From an uncultured Rhodospirillales bacterium (lineage in GTDB: Bacteria > Pseudomonadota > Alphaproteobacteria > Acetobacterales > Acetobacteraceae), in the NCBI GenBank assembly GCA_903893975.1, contig CAITOL010000102.1, forward strand, positions 1 to 41,821: 41,821 bases of DNA, given 5' to 3'. The notes below the pieces were generated by a model. It made no database searches, was not told the DNA's origin, and saw nothing but the letters and a program-made list of their open reading frames with translations. The position numbers and the translations under genes are program-made. Numbering within the stretch: the first letter of the stretch is position 1; every line of letters begins with the position of its first letter. Shown here one piece after another: positions 7,706 to 16,280 of the stretch.

Positions 7706-9759
7706 GCCAGCAGCGCCAGGCCGAGGATCAGCGGCAGCGCCAGCCAGGGCGGCAACAACGGCAAGGCGGCAATCCCGGTCACCACATGGTCATGCCGCCG
7801 CTGCAACCCAATCCACGCCGCCCCCGCCGCCTCCCGCCCGGCTTCCACCCGGCGCAGTTCCGGCACCCCGGCCGGGTCCAGCCAATGCACGCTGCCGCCA
7901 CTGGCCTCCGCGAACGGCGCCAGCAGGCTGGCGGTGGCGCGCAGATCGGCCAACTCGCGCGGGTTCACCAGGGCGGAGGCCGCAAACGCCCGCGCCTTGC
8001 CGGCGGCCACCTGCCACACCCCCGGCACCGGCGCCGGCAGGCTGCCCACCGCATGGCCGGGGTCGGTGGCGCGCAACGCCAGCGGCAGCACCCGCCCGTC
8101 CGGATCAGTCACATTGGCCACCGGCGGCGGCGCCTCGTCCATGCTGCGCCGGTCCACGCTCAACTGCCCGTCCTCGATCCGCGCCGTCAGCGCGTCCTCC
8201 TCCAGCTCCGGCTCCTTCATCAGCCAATGCGCCACCCGGCGCAGCAACTCCGCCTGCGGCCCGCCGCCATCATGCCCGCGCGACCACAGCCAGATCTGGT
8301 CCGACAGCAGCAGCGCCACCCGCCCATCCTCCACATGGCCCAGCACCAGCAGCGGCGCGCCATCGGCGGTCAGCACCGTCTCGCCCTGCACCGCGCCCAC
8401 GCCGTCATACCGATACCACCGCCCCCAACCCTGCGGCGTCTGCAGCCCGCTGGTCACCGGATGGCGCGCCCCCAGCGCCGTCACCTGCGGGCGAAACGCG
8501 CCCTCAATCACCCCGCCCGCCGGCTTGGCCGGCAGCACCGCGCCCAGCGGCGTGCTCGCCAGCGTGTCCCGCCCGGCGAATTCCGGCCCGGCGCTCATCA
8601 GCAGCGCCCCGCCGCCGCGCACATATTCGGCGATATTGCGCAGATAGGCCGGCGGCAGCAGCCCGCGATTGGCGAACCGGTCCAGAATGATCAGGTCGAA
8701 TTCCTTAATCTTAACCTGAAACAGCTCCCGCACCGGAAAGGCGATCAGCGCCAGCTCGTTCAACGGCGTCAGATCATCCTTCTCCGGCGGGCGCAGAATG
8801 GTGAAATGCACCAGATCCACCGCCGGGTCAGATTTCAGCAGCCGCCGCCAGGTGCGCTCTCCCTGATGCGGCTCGCCCGATACCAGCAGCACCCGCAGCC
8901 GGTCGCGCACCCCGTTGATGCTGGCCACCACCCGGTTGTTCAGCAGGCTCGCCTCCCCCAGCAACGGGTCGACCGACACCTGCACCACCGTCGGCCCGCC
9001 ACGGGTAATCGGCACCGGAATGCGGGTCTCCACCCCAATCGCCACCTGCATCCGGCTCGGCGGCTCGCCATCGCGCTGCACCGTCAGCCCTACGGTGGCG
9101 TTATAGGCCATGCCGTTTTTCGGCAGGCCGAGGTCCTCCACAATCACCGCCAGATCAACGCTCTGCCCAACAATGCCGTATTGCGGCGCCTCGATCACCC
9201 GGAGGCGCCGGTCGGTCTCCTCCCCCTTGGCCGGGATCAGCACATGCATCGGCGCGCCCCATTGCGGCCCCGCTTTGGCGTCGGCGGGCAGGTCATGCAC
9301 CTGCCCATCGGTAATGGCGACAATGCCCGCCCGCCGCCCGCGCGGAATATCCGCCAACGCCCGCTCGATAGCGGCGAAAAGCTGCGTGCCCTCCCGCCCC
9401 TGCTCGGGCACGCTGACAAAGCGCAGCTCCAGGTCGTGCAGGTCCCGCCCCTTGGCCTCCAGCGCGGCGCGCGCCGCCGCCGCCAGCGCCGCCCGCTGGC
9501 CCACCGCCATGCTGGCGCTCTGGTCCAGCACCACCAGCCCGATATCGGGCAGCGTCTCGCGGGTTTCCTGCAACAGCACCGGCCCGGCCAGCCAGAACAG
9601 CACGGCGGCATAGGCAAAGCCGCGCCACACCGTGCCGCGCGCCCGCCGCCACACCGCCAGCCCCAGCAGCAGCGCGCAGAACCCGGCCAGACCCGCCAGC
9701 AGCCACAGCGGCAGCACCGGGTCGAAGCGCAACGCGGCGAAAGCCTGCTCGAACTTCAT
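7684..9759 (-). CDS. Membrane protein with VWA-like and glutamine-amidotransferase-like domains
   Basis: A 691-residue protein with two N-terminal membrane helices (about 17-35 and 46-62), a VWA-type domain with an intact metal-site motif (LVVLDQSASM, DxSxS) and MxAxTDG-like AIVAITDG, a beta-rich middle, then a class I amidotransferase-like domain (DLIILDRFANRGLLPPAYL, YVRGGGALLMSAGPEF), and a C-terminal membrane helix. It resembles the large membrane proteins found beside MoxR, DUF58 and DUF4159 genes, a system thought to assemble or regulate envelope proteins; its enzymatic activity, if any, is unknown. Its ATG overlaps the TGA of the DUF4159 gene (ATGA), indicating translational coupling. 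Confidence 0.78.
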   Translation of the reverse strand: MKFEQAFAALRFDPVLPLWLLAGLAGFCALLLGLAVWRRARGTVWRGFAYAAVLFWLAGPVLLQETRETLPDIGLVVLDQSASMAVGQRAALAAAARAALEAKGRDLHDLELRFVSVPEQGREGTQLFAAIERALADIPRGRRAGIVAITDGQVHDLPADAKAGPQWGAPMHVLIPAKGEETDRRLRVIEAPQYGIVGQSVDLAVIVEDLGLPKNGMAYNATVGLTVQRDGEPPSRMQVAIGVETRIPVPITRGGPTVVQVSVDPLLGEASLLNNRVVASINGVRDRLRVLLVSGEPHQGERTWRRLLKSDPAVDLVHFTILRPPEKDDLTPLNELALIAFPVRELFQVKIKEFDLIILDRFANRGLLPPAYLRNIAEYVRGGGALLMSAGPEFAGRDTLASTPLGAVLPAKPAGGVIEGAFRPQVTALGARHPVTSGLQTPQGWGRWYRYDGVGAVQGETVLTADGAPLLVLGHVEDGRVALLLSDQIWLWSRGHDGGGPQAELLRRVAHWLMKEPELEEDALTARIEDGQLSVDRRSMDEAPPPVANVTDPDGRVLPLALRATDPGHAVGSLPAPVPGVWQVAAGKARAFAASALVNPRELADLRATASLLAPFAEASGGSVHWLDPAGVPELRRVEAGREAAGAAWIGLQRRHDHVVTGIAALPLLPPWLALPLILGLALLAWRQEGR

Positions 9760-12419
9760 TGCCCCAACCGCTCCAGGATCGCCGGCACATGCACCTGGTC
9801 GCCCTTATAATTGCCGGTCAGCGCGTACATCACCAGGTTCACCCCGAAGCGATAGGCCAGCACCCGCTGGCGCGCCCCGCCGGGCAGGGTGGCATACGGG
9901 TTGCGGCCCTGCGCATCCACCGCCCACGCCGATGCCCAGTCATTGCCGCCGATAATCACCGGGCTCACGCTGTCATTGCTGCGGTCCTGGTCGCGCTGCA
10001 CCCACACCACATCGCCGGTGTAGCGGCCGGGAAAATCCTGCAACAGAAAGAACGACCGCGCCAGCACGTGCTGGCTGGTCAGCGGCGCCAGCGGCGGCAC
10101 CGCCAGCCCGGCGGTCACCCGCTGCAAATTGGCATCCGGCCCGCTGCTAAACCCGGTCGCCGCCCCCCCGGCGGCGGTATCGATCAGCACGATGCCGCCA
10201 TGCGCCATAAACCCGTTCAAAGCCGCCACCGCCGCGGCCGACAGCCCGGCGCTCTCCGCCCCCACCCGCCAATACAGCAGCGGATAAACCGCCAGATCGC
10301 CCTCCCCCAGCGCCACCCCCACCGGGTCGGCGAGGTCGGCATTGGTGCGGCGGTTCACATAGTCGCTCAGCCCCAGCAGCCCCGCCTGCGCCCGCCCGTC
10401 GCTGTCCGCATCGCCGGACAGCACATAGGCCAGCCGCGTCGCCAACGCCGGTTGGCCCCCCGCTTGTTGGGCCTGAACCGGGCCCGCCGCCAGCAGCACC
10501 GCCAGCCCAGCTGCCCACAGCAGGCCGCGCAGCCGCAATGCCAGCAGCAGATCCACCGCCAGCAGCCCCAAGGCCAGCGCCAGCAGCCACGGCGCCAAAG
10601 CCTGCTCGCGCAGCGCACTGCCCATCGGCGCCTCCTCAGCGCCGGCCAGCGCCGGGGCGGCCACCGGCAGCGCCAGCCGGTTGGCCAGATTCAGCGCCCG
10701 CCGCCCGCTCTCCGGCCCATACAGCCCCGGCGGATGGCGCGGCCCCACCGGCATCGCCGCCAACTCCGCCCCGGTCAACGCCTGCGCCGCCGGCGGCGGC
10801 GCGCCCAACTGGCCGAACCCGTCCAAACTCTCCACCGGCGCCAGCCGCGCCGCCGCATCCGCGCCTGCCACCCCCACCGCCTGCGCCACCACCCGGCGCA
10901 GCATGTCCACAAACAACCCGGACAGCGGCAGATCGGACCAATCCGCATTGGCGGTGACATGAAACAGCACAATCCGCCCCGCCCCGCGCGCCGCCTGCGT
11001 CACCAGCGGCGTGCCGTCGGCCAGGCTCGCCCAGGTCTGACCGGCCAGCTGCGCCCCGGGGGCGGCCAGCACCTGCCGGTTCACCCGCACATCGGCCGGC
11101 ACGCTCAGCCCGGCGAACAGCCCCGGCGGAAACGCCGCCAGCCCGGCCGGCTGCGTCCACGACATCGCCCCGCCCAACTGCCGGTCGCCCCCGGTCAGCG
11201 GCACCGGCAGCAACCCATCCGGATGCTCCGCCGTCGCCGGCCCGGCAAAGCGCAGCAGCAGCCCGCCATGCTCCACCCAGGCGCTCAACAGCGCCCGCTC
11301 CGGCCCGTCCGGCACCACCCGATCGGCCAGCACCAACACCGAAAGCTCGCGCGCCAGCAGCCCGCGCAAATCGCCCTCGCGCAGTTCCGCATACGGCCCC
11401 AGCGCGCGTTTGACGTAGTATAGCGGCCCGGTCAGCGGTGCCTCCGCATTGGTGGCATCGCCCGCCAGCAGCCCCACCGGGCGGCGGCGGAAGCCCTCAT
11501 CCAGCAGCGCCACCCCGCCGGCGCTCGCCGGCCCTTCCAGCGCCAGCCGGCTCAGCCGGTTGCGCAACTCCGCCGGCAAATCCAGCTGCGCCGTCCCCGT
11601 CGCCGCCCCGGCCGGCACCGTCAGTTCCACCCGCGCCAGGGTGCGCCCATCGCCGGTCTGCGCCAGCACCCCCACCGTCGCCGCCACCGGCTCGGGCACC
11701 TGCGCCAGCGTCACCGCAAACCCATCCGCCGCCGCCACCGGCGCCAGCAACAGCCGCGCCGGCGCCACCGCATCGCGCAGCACCGTCACCGCGCCCATCC
11801 CGGCCAAGGCGGCGGCAAACGCGTCCCACGCCGCATCCGCCAGCCCGTCCGCCAGATAAAACACCGCCGCATCCGGCCTGGCGCCCCCGGCCTTGGCCGC
11901 CCGCAGCGCCGCGCCGGCCGCCGCGCGATCCACCGGCCAAGGCTGCGGCCGCAACGCCGCCAGCCGCGCCCGCATCGCCGATGCCGGCATCGCCGGCGTC
12001 AGCTTGGGTGCCGCGCCATCGCCATCCGGCGCCGTGGTCAACAGCGCCACCGCCCGCCCGGCCCGCGCCGCCCGGTCCAGCACCGCATCCGCCGCCGCCA
12101 TCCGGCGCGGCCAGTCCGTCGCCGCCGCCCAGCCATCATCCACCACCAGCAGCACCAGGCCACTGCCGGCCAACGCGCCGCCGGCCTGCAACACCGGCTG
12201 CGCCAGGCCAACAATTACCAGCCCCGCCGCCAGCAGCCGCAGCGCCAGCAGCCACCACGGCGTGCGCGCCGGCGTCTCCTCCGTGCTCGGCAGCCCCACC
12301 AGCAGCCGCACAGCGGGAAACACCTGGGTGCGCGGCGCCGGCGGGCTCACCCGCAGCAGCCACCACAGCACCGGCAACCCGGCCAAGGCCAGCAACAGCC
12401 AGGGGGCGGCGAACATCAT
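9756..12419 (-). CDS. DUF4159 domain-containing membrane protein with BatA-type N-terminus
   Basis: An 887-residue protein. The first 80 residues hold two membrane helices of the aerotolerance-regulator (BatA) type, beginning FAAPWLLLALAGLPVLWWLL. A VWA-like domain follows in which the metal-site motif is degenerate (VVDDGWAAATD instead of DxSxS). The middle has an amidotransferase-like fold, two more helices near residues 615-660, and the C-terminus is DUF4159 (LATRLAYVLSGDAD, then GGIVLIDTAAGG). The family accompanies MoxR/DUF58 operons. Start and stop overlap their neighbours by 4 bp (ATGA) on both sides. The sequence is extremely Ala/Pro/Leu-rich. Its molecular function is not known. Confidence 0.82.
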   Translation of the reverse strand: MMFAAPWLLLALAGLPVLWWLLRVSPPAPRTQVFPAVRLLVGLPSTEETPARTPWWLLALRLLAAGLVIVGLAQPVLQAGGALAGSGLVLLVVDDGWAAATDWPRRMAAADAVLDRAARAGRAVALLTTAPDGDGAAPKLTPAMPASAMRARLAALRPQPWPVDRAAAGAALRAAKAGGARPDAAVFYLADGLADAAWDAFAAALAGMGAVTVLRDAVAPARLLLAPVAAADGFAVTLAQVPEPVAATVGVLAQTGDGRTLARVELTVPAGAATGTAQLDLPAELRNRLSRLALEGPASAGGVALLDEGFRRRPVGLLAGDATNAEAPLTGPLYYVKRALGPYAELREGDLRGLLARELSVLVLADRVVPDGPERALLSAWVEHGGLLLRFAGPATAEHPDGLLPVPLTGGDRQLGGAMSWTQPAGLAAFPPGLFAGLSVPADVRVNRQVLAAPGAQLAGQTWASLADGTPLVTQAARGAGRIVLFHVTANADWSDLPLSGLFVDMLRRVVAQAVGVAGADAAARLAPVESLDGFGQLGAPPPAAQALTGAELAAMPVGPRHPPGLYGPESGRRALNLANRLALPVAAPALAGAEEAPMGSALREQALAPWLLALALGLLAVDLLLALRLRGLLWAAGLAVLLAAGPVQAQQAGGQPALATRLAYVLSGDADSDGRAQAGLLGLSDYVNRRTNADLADPVGVALGEGDLAVYPLLYWRVGAESAGLSAAAVAALNGFMAHGGIVLIDTAAGGAATGFSSGPDANLQRVTAGLAVPPLAPLTSQHVLARSFFLLQDFPGRYTGDVVWVQRDQDRSNDSVSPVIIGGNDWASAWAVDAQGRNPYATLPGGARQRVLAYRFGVNLVMYALTGNYKGDQVHVPAILERLGQ

Positions 12420-13294
12420 CGCCCCGCCCGCTCCCCGCTCAACGCCAGATACAATGCCAGCAACGCCGTCTCCGGCGCATGGTCGGTCTGATGCAGCCCA
12501 TAGCCCCAGCCCACCCCGGCGGCGATGGTGGCCAGATGCTGCTGCTGCGCCGCCAGCCGCGCCGCATAGGCGCCGCGCAACCCATCCACCCGCCGCACCA
12601 AAGTCGGCACTTCCTGCTCCAGCCCGGTAAACCGCACCCGGCCGTGATACGGCAACACCAGCTCCGCCGGGTCCAGCACCTGCAGCAAATGCCCGGTCGT
12701 CGGCAGCGCCGCCAGCCGGCCCACGCTCGCGGCAATCGCCTCCGACGGCGCCAGGAAATCGCCGATCAGCACCACCCGCCCATGCCGCGGCACCGGGGCG
12801 GCCGGCGCGGGCAGGCCATCCTCCGCCGCCAGCCCCGGCAACGCCGCCGCCATCCGCTCCAGCCCCCCCGCGCCGCTAAACACCTGCGCGCTGCCCAGCA
12901 GGCGCACCCGCTCCCCGCCGCGCAGCAGCAACGCCGCCAGCGCCAGCAGCAGCAGATCCGCCCGCGCACCCTTCTCCTCCGCCGCCGCCTTGGACCGCCA
13001 GTGCATGCTCGGCGACCCATCGCGCCACAAACACACCGTCTGCGCCGCTTCCCACTCGGTCTCGCGCACGATCAACCCATCCGCCCGCGCGGATTTGCGC
13101 CAGTCGATCCGCCGCGCCTCGTCGCCGGCCAGATACGGGCGAAACTGCCAAACCCCCTCGCCCACCCCGGCCCGGCGCCGTCCATGCACCCCCTGCCACA
13201 CCGTCGCCGCCACCCGCGCCGCCGCCACCTGCAACGGCGGTAACCGCGCCCCCAATGCCTCAGCGCGACGGGCCCGCTGGCTACTCTGCTCCAC
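12416..13294 (-). CDS. DUF58 domain-containing protein
   Basis: A 292-residue soluble protein of the DUF58 family. The signature is GEGVWQFRPYLAGDEARRIDWRK-type (split here at residues about 68-90: FRPYLAGDEARRIDWRKSAR), followed by a VWA-like core with a DGSPSM metal-site motif. DUF58 proteins usually sit next to a MoxR AAA+ ATPase and are thought to cooperate with it. The GTG at 13294 is chosen because AAGGAG lies 9 nt upstream; longer in-frame starts lack this. It is the first gene of the minus-strand run DUF58-DUF4159-VWA-TspO-ankyrin. Its usual partner moxR is at 24081-25073, about 10.8 kb away on the same strand. Confidence 0.83.
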   Translation of the reverse strand: MEQSSQRARRAEALGARLPPLQVAAARVAATVWQGVHGRRRAGVGEGVWQFRPYLAGDEARRIDWRKSARADGLIVRETEWEAAQTVCLWRDGSPSMHWRSKAAAEEKGARADLLLLALAALLLRGGERVRLLGSAQVFSGAGGLERMAAALPGLAAEDGLPAPAAPVPRHGRVVLIGDFLAPSEAIAASVGRLAALPTTGHLLQVLDPAELVLPYHGRVRFTGLEQEVPTLVRRVDGLRGAYAARLAAQQQHLATIAAGVGWGYGLHQTDHAPETALLALYLALSGERAGR

Positions 13295-13400
13295 GCCGGT
13301 GCTCTCCTTCACATCATCGCCCGTGGCAAGCGGCCCAGGCCGCGTTCTCAGTGTGTAACAGTTTCGCCCTCCGGCCCAAGCCCCATCCACACCCGCTACA

Positions 13401-13418
13401 CTGTCACGGAAGCTTCGC
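13401..13418 (+). promoter_or_regulatory. Weak Pho-box-like site before acid phosphatase 1
   Basis: CTGTCACGGAAGCTTCGC. The first 7-mer matches the PhoB half-site CTGTCAC perfectly; the second, 11 bp on, matches at only 3 of 7 positions. It lies 63 bp upstream of the phosphatase start. Taken alone it is weak, but better candidates precede the TonB receptor and phosphatase 2. Confidence 0.28.
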
Positions 13419-13480
13419 TTGTTCGAGCCTTCCCGACCCGCTTGTCATGCCGCCGTTCGTATTCATGATGGAGCGCCTGT

Positions 13481-14194
13481 GTGACCTATTCGAAGCGCCT
13501 GCTACTGGCCACCTGCCTGGCCGCCGCCTTCACCCTGCCCGCGCTGGCTGCTGAGCCATATGTGACGGCGAAGATGCTGGATATCGCCAGCCTGATGCCG
13601 CCGCCGCCGGTCACCGGGTCGGCCGAGGATCAGGCCGAGTTGAAAATCGTGCTCGCCGCCCAGGCCCAGGCCAGCGAGGCGCGCAAGGCGCAAGCCTTCG
13701 TCGATTCGGATGAAACCATCTTCATCATGTTCACCGGCGTGCTCGGCGCCAAATTCGTCGAAGCCAACCTGCCCAAGGCCAGCGCGCTCTATGCCCGCAT
13801 CAGCGCCAGCGAGGACGACACGCTGGACGCCTCCAAGCCGTTCTTCGGCCGCGTCCGCCCGTGGCTCGCCCACCCCGAGGTCAAGGCGATCGCCAAGCCG
13901 AGCAAAAGCGGCTCCTACCCCTCCGGCCACACCACCCAGGTCGCCATCGACGCGATTGTGCTCTCGGCCATGGTGCCGGAAAAAAGCCGGGAAATCTGGG
14001 CGCGGGCGGAAGATTACGCGCAAAGCCGCGTCATCGGCGGCATGCACTACCCCAGCGACCTGCAAGCCGGCTGGCGCGCCGGCACCGCGATGGCGGCGGT
14101 GATGTTCGCCCTGCCGAACTTCCGCAGCGACTTCGCCGCCGCGCGCGATGAAGTGCGCGCCGCCCTCGGCCTCGCCCCGCTGCCGGCCAAATAA
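13481..14194 (+). CDS. Class A non-specific acid phosphatase (PAP2 family), copy 1
   Basis: A 237-residue periplasmic enzyme with a Sec signal peptide (KRLLLATCLAAAFTLPALA, cleaved about residue 23). All three parts of the PAP2/class A signature are intact: KPFFGRVRP (Kx6RP), SYPSGHTT (PSGH) and SRVIGGMHYPSD (SRx5Hx3D). The two histidines act as nucleophile and proton donor in hydrolysis of organic phosphomonoesters. The GTG at 13481 has GGAG 7 nt upstream. It is a close paralog of the phosphatase at 18964-19662, sharing long identical stretches, and it converges on tonB with a strong hairpin between. A role in phosphate scavenging with the TonB system is inferred. Confidence 0.9.
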   Translation: MTYSKRLLLATCLAAAFTLPALAAEPYVTAKMLDIASLMPPPPVTGSAEDQAELKIVLAAQAQASEARKAQAFVDSDETIFIMFTGVLGAKFVEANLPKASALYARISASEDDTLDASKPFFGRVRPWLAHPEVKAIAKPSKSGSYPSGHTTQVAIDAIVLSAMVPEKSREIWARAEDYAQSRVIGGMHYPSDLQAGWRAGTAMAAVMFALPNFRSDFAAARDEVRAALGLAPLPAK

Positions 14195-14200
14195 CGCAAA

Positions 14201-14228
14201 AGGCCGCCAGCCGAGCGGCTGGCGGCCT
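14201..14228. terminator. Bidirectional terminator hairpin between phosphatase 1 and tonB
   Basis: A perfect 12-bp GC-rich stem (AGGCCGCCAGCC / GGCTGGCGGCCT) with a GAGC loop, 6 nt past the phosphatase stop and 21 nt past the tonB stop. It is followed by CGTTTG on the plus strand and TTTGCG on the minus strand, so the U-tract is short both ways. Its position between convergent genes supports a shared terminator. Confidence 0.8.
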
Positions 14229-14249
14229 CGTTTGCGCCAAACCGGCGCG

Positions 14250-15068
14250 CTACGGCTTATCGATAAAGTTGATCGTCGTGCTGCCACCGAACCGTCCCTC
14301 CGGCGGCGGCCCGGGCTGGGCAGCCCGCACCATCGCCAAAGCGGCCTTGTCCAGCGTGTCATTGCCGGACGACCTGACGATGCTGACATTGACCATCACC
14401 CCGCCAGCATCCACGGCAAACGCCACCCCAACCGAGCCAACCCCCACCACGGACAGCCGATGCGCGCGGATTTCCTGTAGCAATTTGCTGGCATAGGTCG
14501 CGCGCGCCTGCGTCAGTTGCGCTGCCGCCTCTGCCGCGCCCGCCGGATCGGGCGGCGGCGGCGGCGGGGCCACGGCCGGCTCCGGCGGCGGCGCAACCGG
14601 CTTCGGACGCGGCGGCACCGGTTTGGGTTGCGGCTTCGGCTGCGGCTTGGGCGGCGGCGGCGCCACAATCACCGGCGCATTTGGCACCACAACTTTCGGC
14701 GGCTCCACCACCACCGGCGGCGGCACCGGTTCCGGCACCGGCGGCGGCGGCTCCGGTGGTGGCGGTTCCGGCGGCGGTGGTTCAGGTGGCGGCGGCTCCG
14801 GGGGGGGCGGTGGCGGCTCGGGCGGCGGCGTTGGCGCCGGCGGCGGCTCTACCACCGGCTCCGGCACGGGTTCCGGTGGCGGCTCGGGCGGCTGCTCCAC
14901 CACCGGCGCCCCTTGCGCGATGGTAATCTCCAGCGAATCGACGCTGACCGGCAAATTCGGCTTCGGAATGGTCACCAGCAGCACCGCCGCGATATGCACC
15001 CCAAACGCGGCCAGCAACGCCCCAGAGCGCACCCAGCCGCGCTGCAGCGGATCGGTCGCTGGCATCAT
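14250..15068 (-). CDS. tonB: Energy transducer TonB
   Basis: A 272-residue protein with one N-terminal membrane anchor (SGALLAAFGVHIAAVLLVTI, about 15-34), a very long proline-rich spacer (about residues 58-178, with PEPPP units then KPQPKPQPKP), and a C-terminal TonB domain (TYASKLLQEIRAHRLSVVG, then VRSSGNDTLDKAALAMVRAA). TonB carries proton-motive energy from ExbB-ExbD across the periplasm to outer-membrane receptors. The PEPPP part is encoded by near-identical 15-bp tandem repeats (14743-14802). The ATG overlaps the exbD stop by 4 bp. It is the last gene of the receptor-exbB-exbD-tonB operon, so this TonB is probably dedicated to that receptor. Confidence 0.88.
   Translation of the reverse strand: MMPATDPLQRGWVRSGALLAAFGVHIAAVLLVTIPKPNLPVSVDSLEITIAQGAPVVEQPPEPPPEPVPEPVVEPPPAPTPPPEPPPPPPEPPPPEPPPPEPPPPEPPPPVPEPVPPPVVVEPPKVVVPNAPVIVAPPPPKPQPKPQPKPVPPRPKPVAPPPEPAVAPPPPPPDPAGAAEAAAQLTQARATYASKLLQEIRAHRLSVVGVGSVGVAFAVDAGGVMVNVSIVRSSGNDTLDKAALAMVRAAQPGPPPEGRFGGSTTINFIDKP
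14743..14802. repeat. Four tandem 15-bp repeats inside tonB
   Basis: Four consecutive 15-bp units (such as GGCGGCGGCTCCGGT and GGTGGCGGTTCCGGC on the plus strand) encode repeated Pro/Glu pentapeptides of the TonB spacer. Since the unit is a multiple of three, slippage would change spacer length without breaking the frame. Confidence 0.8.
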
Positions 15069-15532
15069 GGCGCGGGGGCAGCCAGTTTCGCCCCCGCCGG
15101 CGCATCCGCCCGCGGCTTCGGGTCAGAAATCAACGCGATATGCACCAACCCGTTCGACGCCAACTGGTCCAGCACGCCCACAATGGCGCCATAGGCCGCA
15201 CTGCGATCCGCCCGCACCTGGATCACCCGGCTGGTGTCCCCCGCCGTCAGCTTCAGCAGCGCCGGCACCAGATCATTCAGCGCCACCGTTTCGGTGCCGA
15301 TGGCAATCCCACCGTCGCTGGTCACCGACACCACAATCGGCTCCTTCGGGTTCACCGGCTGCGACGCTTTCGCCTGCGGCAAATCCACCTTCAGTCCCGT
15401 GGCCAACATCGGCGCCGTCACCATGAACACGATCAGCAACACCAGCATCACGTCCACCAGCGGCGTGATATTGATATCGGCCAACGGGCGATGCAGCCCG
15501 CCGCCGCCGAGGTGCTGGCTCGAAAAAGCCAT
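15065..15532 (-). CDS. exbD: Biopolymer transport protein ExbD
   Basis: A 155-residue protein with the ExbD/TolR plan: short cytoplasmic N-terminus, one membrane helix (PLVDVMLVLLIVFMVTAP, with the conserved Asp of the proton path) and a periplasmic domain (IQVRADRSAAYGAIVGVLD). With ExbB it forms the inner-membrane motor for TonB. The ATG at 15532 overlaps the exbB stop by one base (TGATG), and its GGAGG ribosome site is inside the last exbB codons, so translation is coupled. The C-terminal tail (PAGAKLAAPAP) is an Ala/Pro extension. Confidence 0.88.
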   Translation of the reverse strand: MAFSSQHLGGGGLHRPLADINITPLVDVMLVLLIVFMVTAPMLATGLKVDLPQAKASQPVNPKEPIVVSVTSDGGIAIGTETVALNDLVPALLKLTAGDTSRVIQVRADRSAAYGAIVGVLDQLASNGLVHIALISDPKPRADAPAGAKLAAPAP

Positions 15533-16173
15533 CACACCACCTCCTTCAACCCGTGCCGCCGCACCGCCGGCGTCACCGCCTGCAACGCCTCTTCCTCAAT
15601 CAAGCCGGACAAAGTCTGCGCCGCACTGCCAATCGCCGCCCCAATCCGGGTATAGCCGATGGACGCCGGAATCGCCGCCGCCAGCCCGATGGCCGTGGTC
15701 GCCAGCGCCTCGGCAATCCCAGGCGCGACAATGGCGAGCGAGGTATCCTTCGCCGCGGCAATCGCGGTGAAGCTGGACATAATCCCCCACACCGTGCCGA
15801 ACAGCCCGACAAACGGCGCCACCGAGGAAATCACCGCCAGGTTCACCAACCCACCCTCAATGCGCGCCACCACCGCGCGCGCCTGGCGGTTCATCGTTTC
15901 AATCAGGCGCAACCGCGTCTCCCCGATCGACTCGCCGGGCAGCCGCAGGCTCGCCGCCTTCTCCCCCACCTCGATCACCGAGGCCAGCAACGCCGGCGGC
16001 ACCCCACGCTGCCACGCGCGCAACGCGGATTTGAAACGAACAATCCCCACGATGCCCTCGATGATCAACACCCAGCACCAGATGGAGGCCGCGAACAGCA
16101 GCAACATAACGAACTTGCCAACCTCGCCGGCAGCAAGAAAAAACTGAATCGGAGACAGATCAATCGCGTTCAT
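15532..16173 (-). CDS. exbB: MotA/TolQ/ExbB proton channel family protein
   Basis: A 213-residue protein with three membrane helices: one near residues 20-42, and two in the conserved block LAVISSVAPFVGLFGTVWG and EALATTAIGLAAAIPAS. It forms the pentameric channel around ExbD that powers TonB. The ATG at 16173 (NAIDLSPIQFFL) has AGG 7 nt upstream; a GTG 24 bp earlier is possible. It follows the TonB receptor gene by 107 bp on the same strand, with a perfect hairpin in the gap, and precedes exbD with a one-base stop/start overlap. Confidence 0.86.
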   Translation of the reverse strand: MNAIDLSPIQFFLAAGEVGKFVMLLLFAASIWCWVLIIEGIVGIVRFKSALRAWQRGVPPALLASVIEVGEKAASLRLPGESIGETRLRLIETMNRQARAVVARIEGGLVNLAVISSVAPFVGLFGTVWGIMSSFTAIAAAKDTSLAIVAPGIAEALATTAIGLAAAIPASIGYTRIGAAIGSAAQTLSGLIEEEALQAVTPAVRRHGLKEVV

Positions 16174-16240
16174 GGGGCCTGTTGTCCCTAAGGTCACAAA
16201 ATACGAGAAGGCCCGGCACCGCCGAGCCTCCCCGTCTGTA

Positions 16241-16260
16241 GCGGCACAAGCAGGTGCCGC
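16241..16260 (-). repeat. Intercistronic hairpin between the TonB receptor gene and exbB
   Basis: Perfect 7-bp stem GCGGCAC/GTGCCGC with a 6-nt loop, 20 nt after the receptor stop. No U-run follows, so it is more likely an mRNA-stabilising or attenuating stem that sets the receptor-to-ExbB expression ratio than a full terminator (inference). Confidence 0.5.
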
Positions 16261-16280
16261 GCGGTTGCGTAAAGCCGGGC

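Noticed and set aside
14740-14830. CRISPR-like repeat array
   Set aside because: The repeats are 15-bp, contiguous without spacers, and in frame with the Pro-rich part of tonB.
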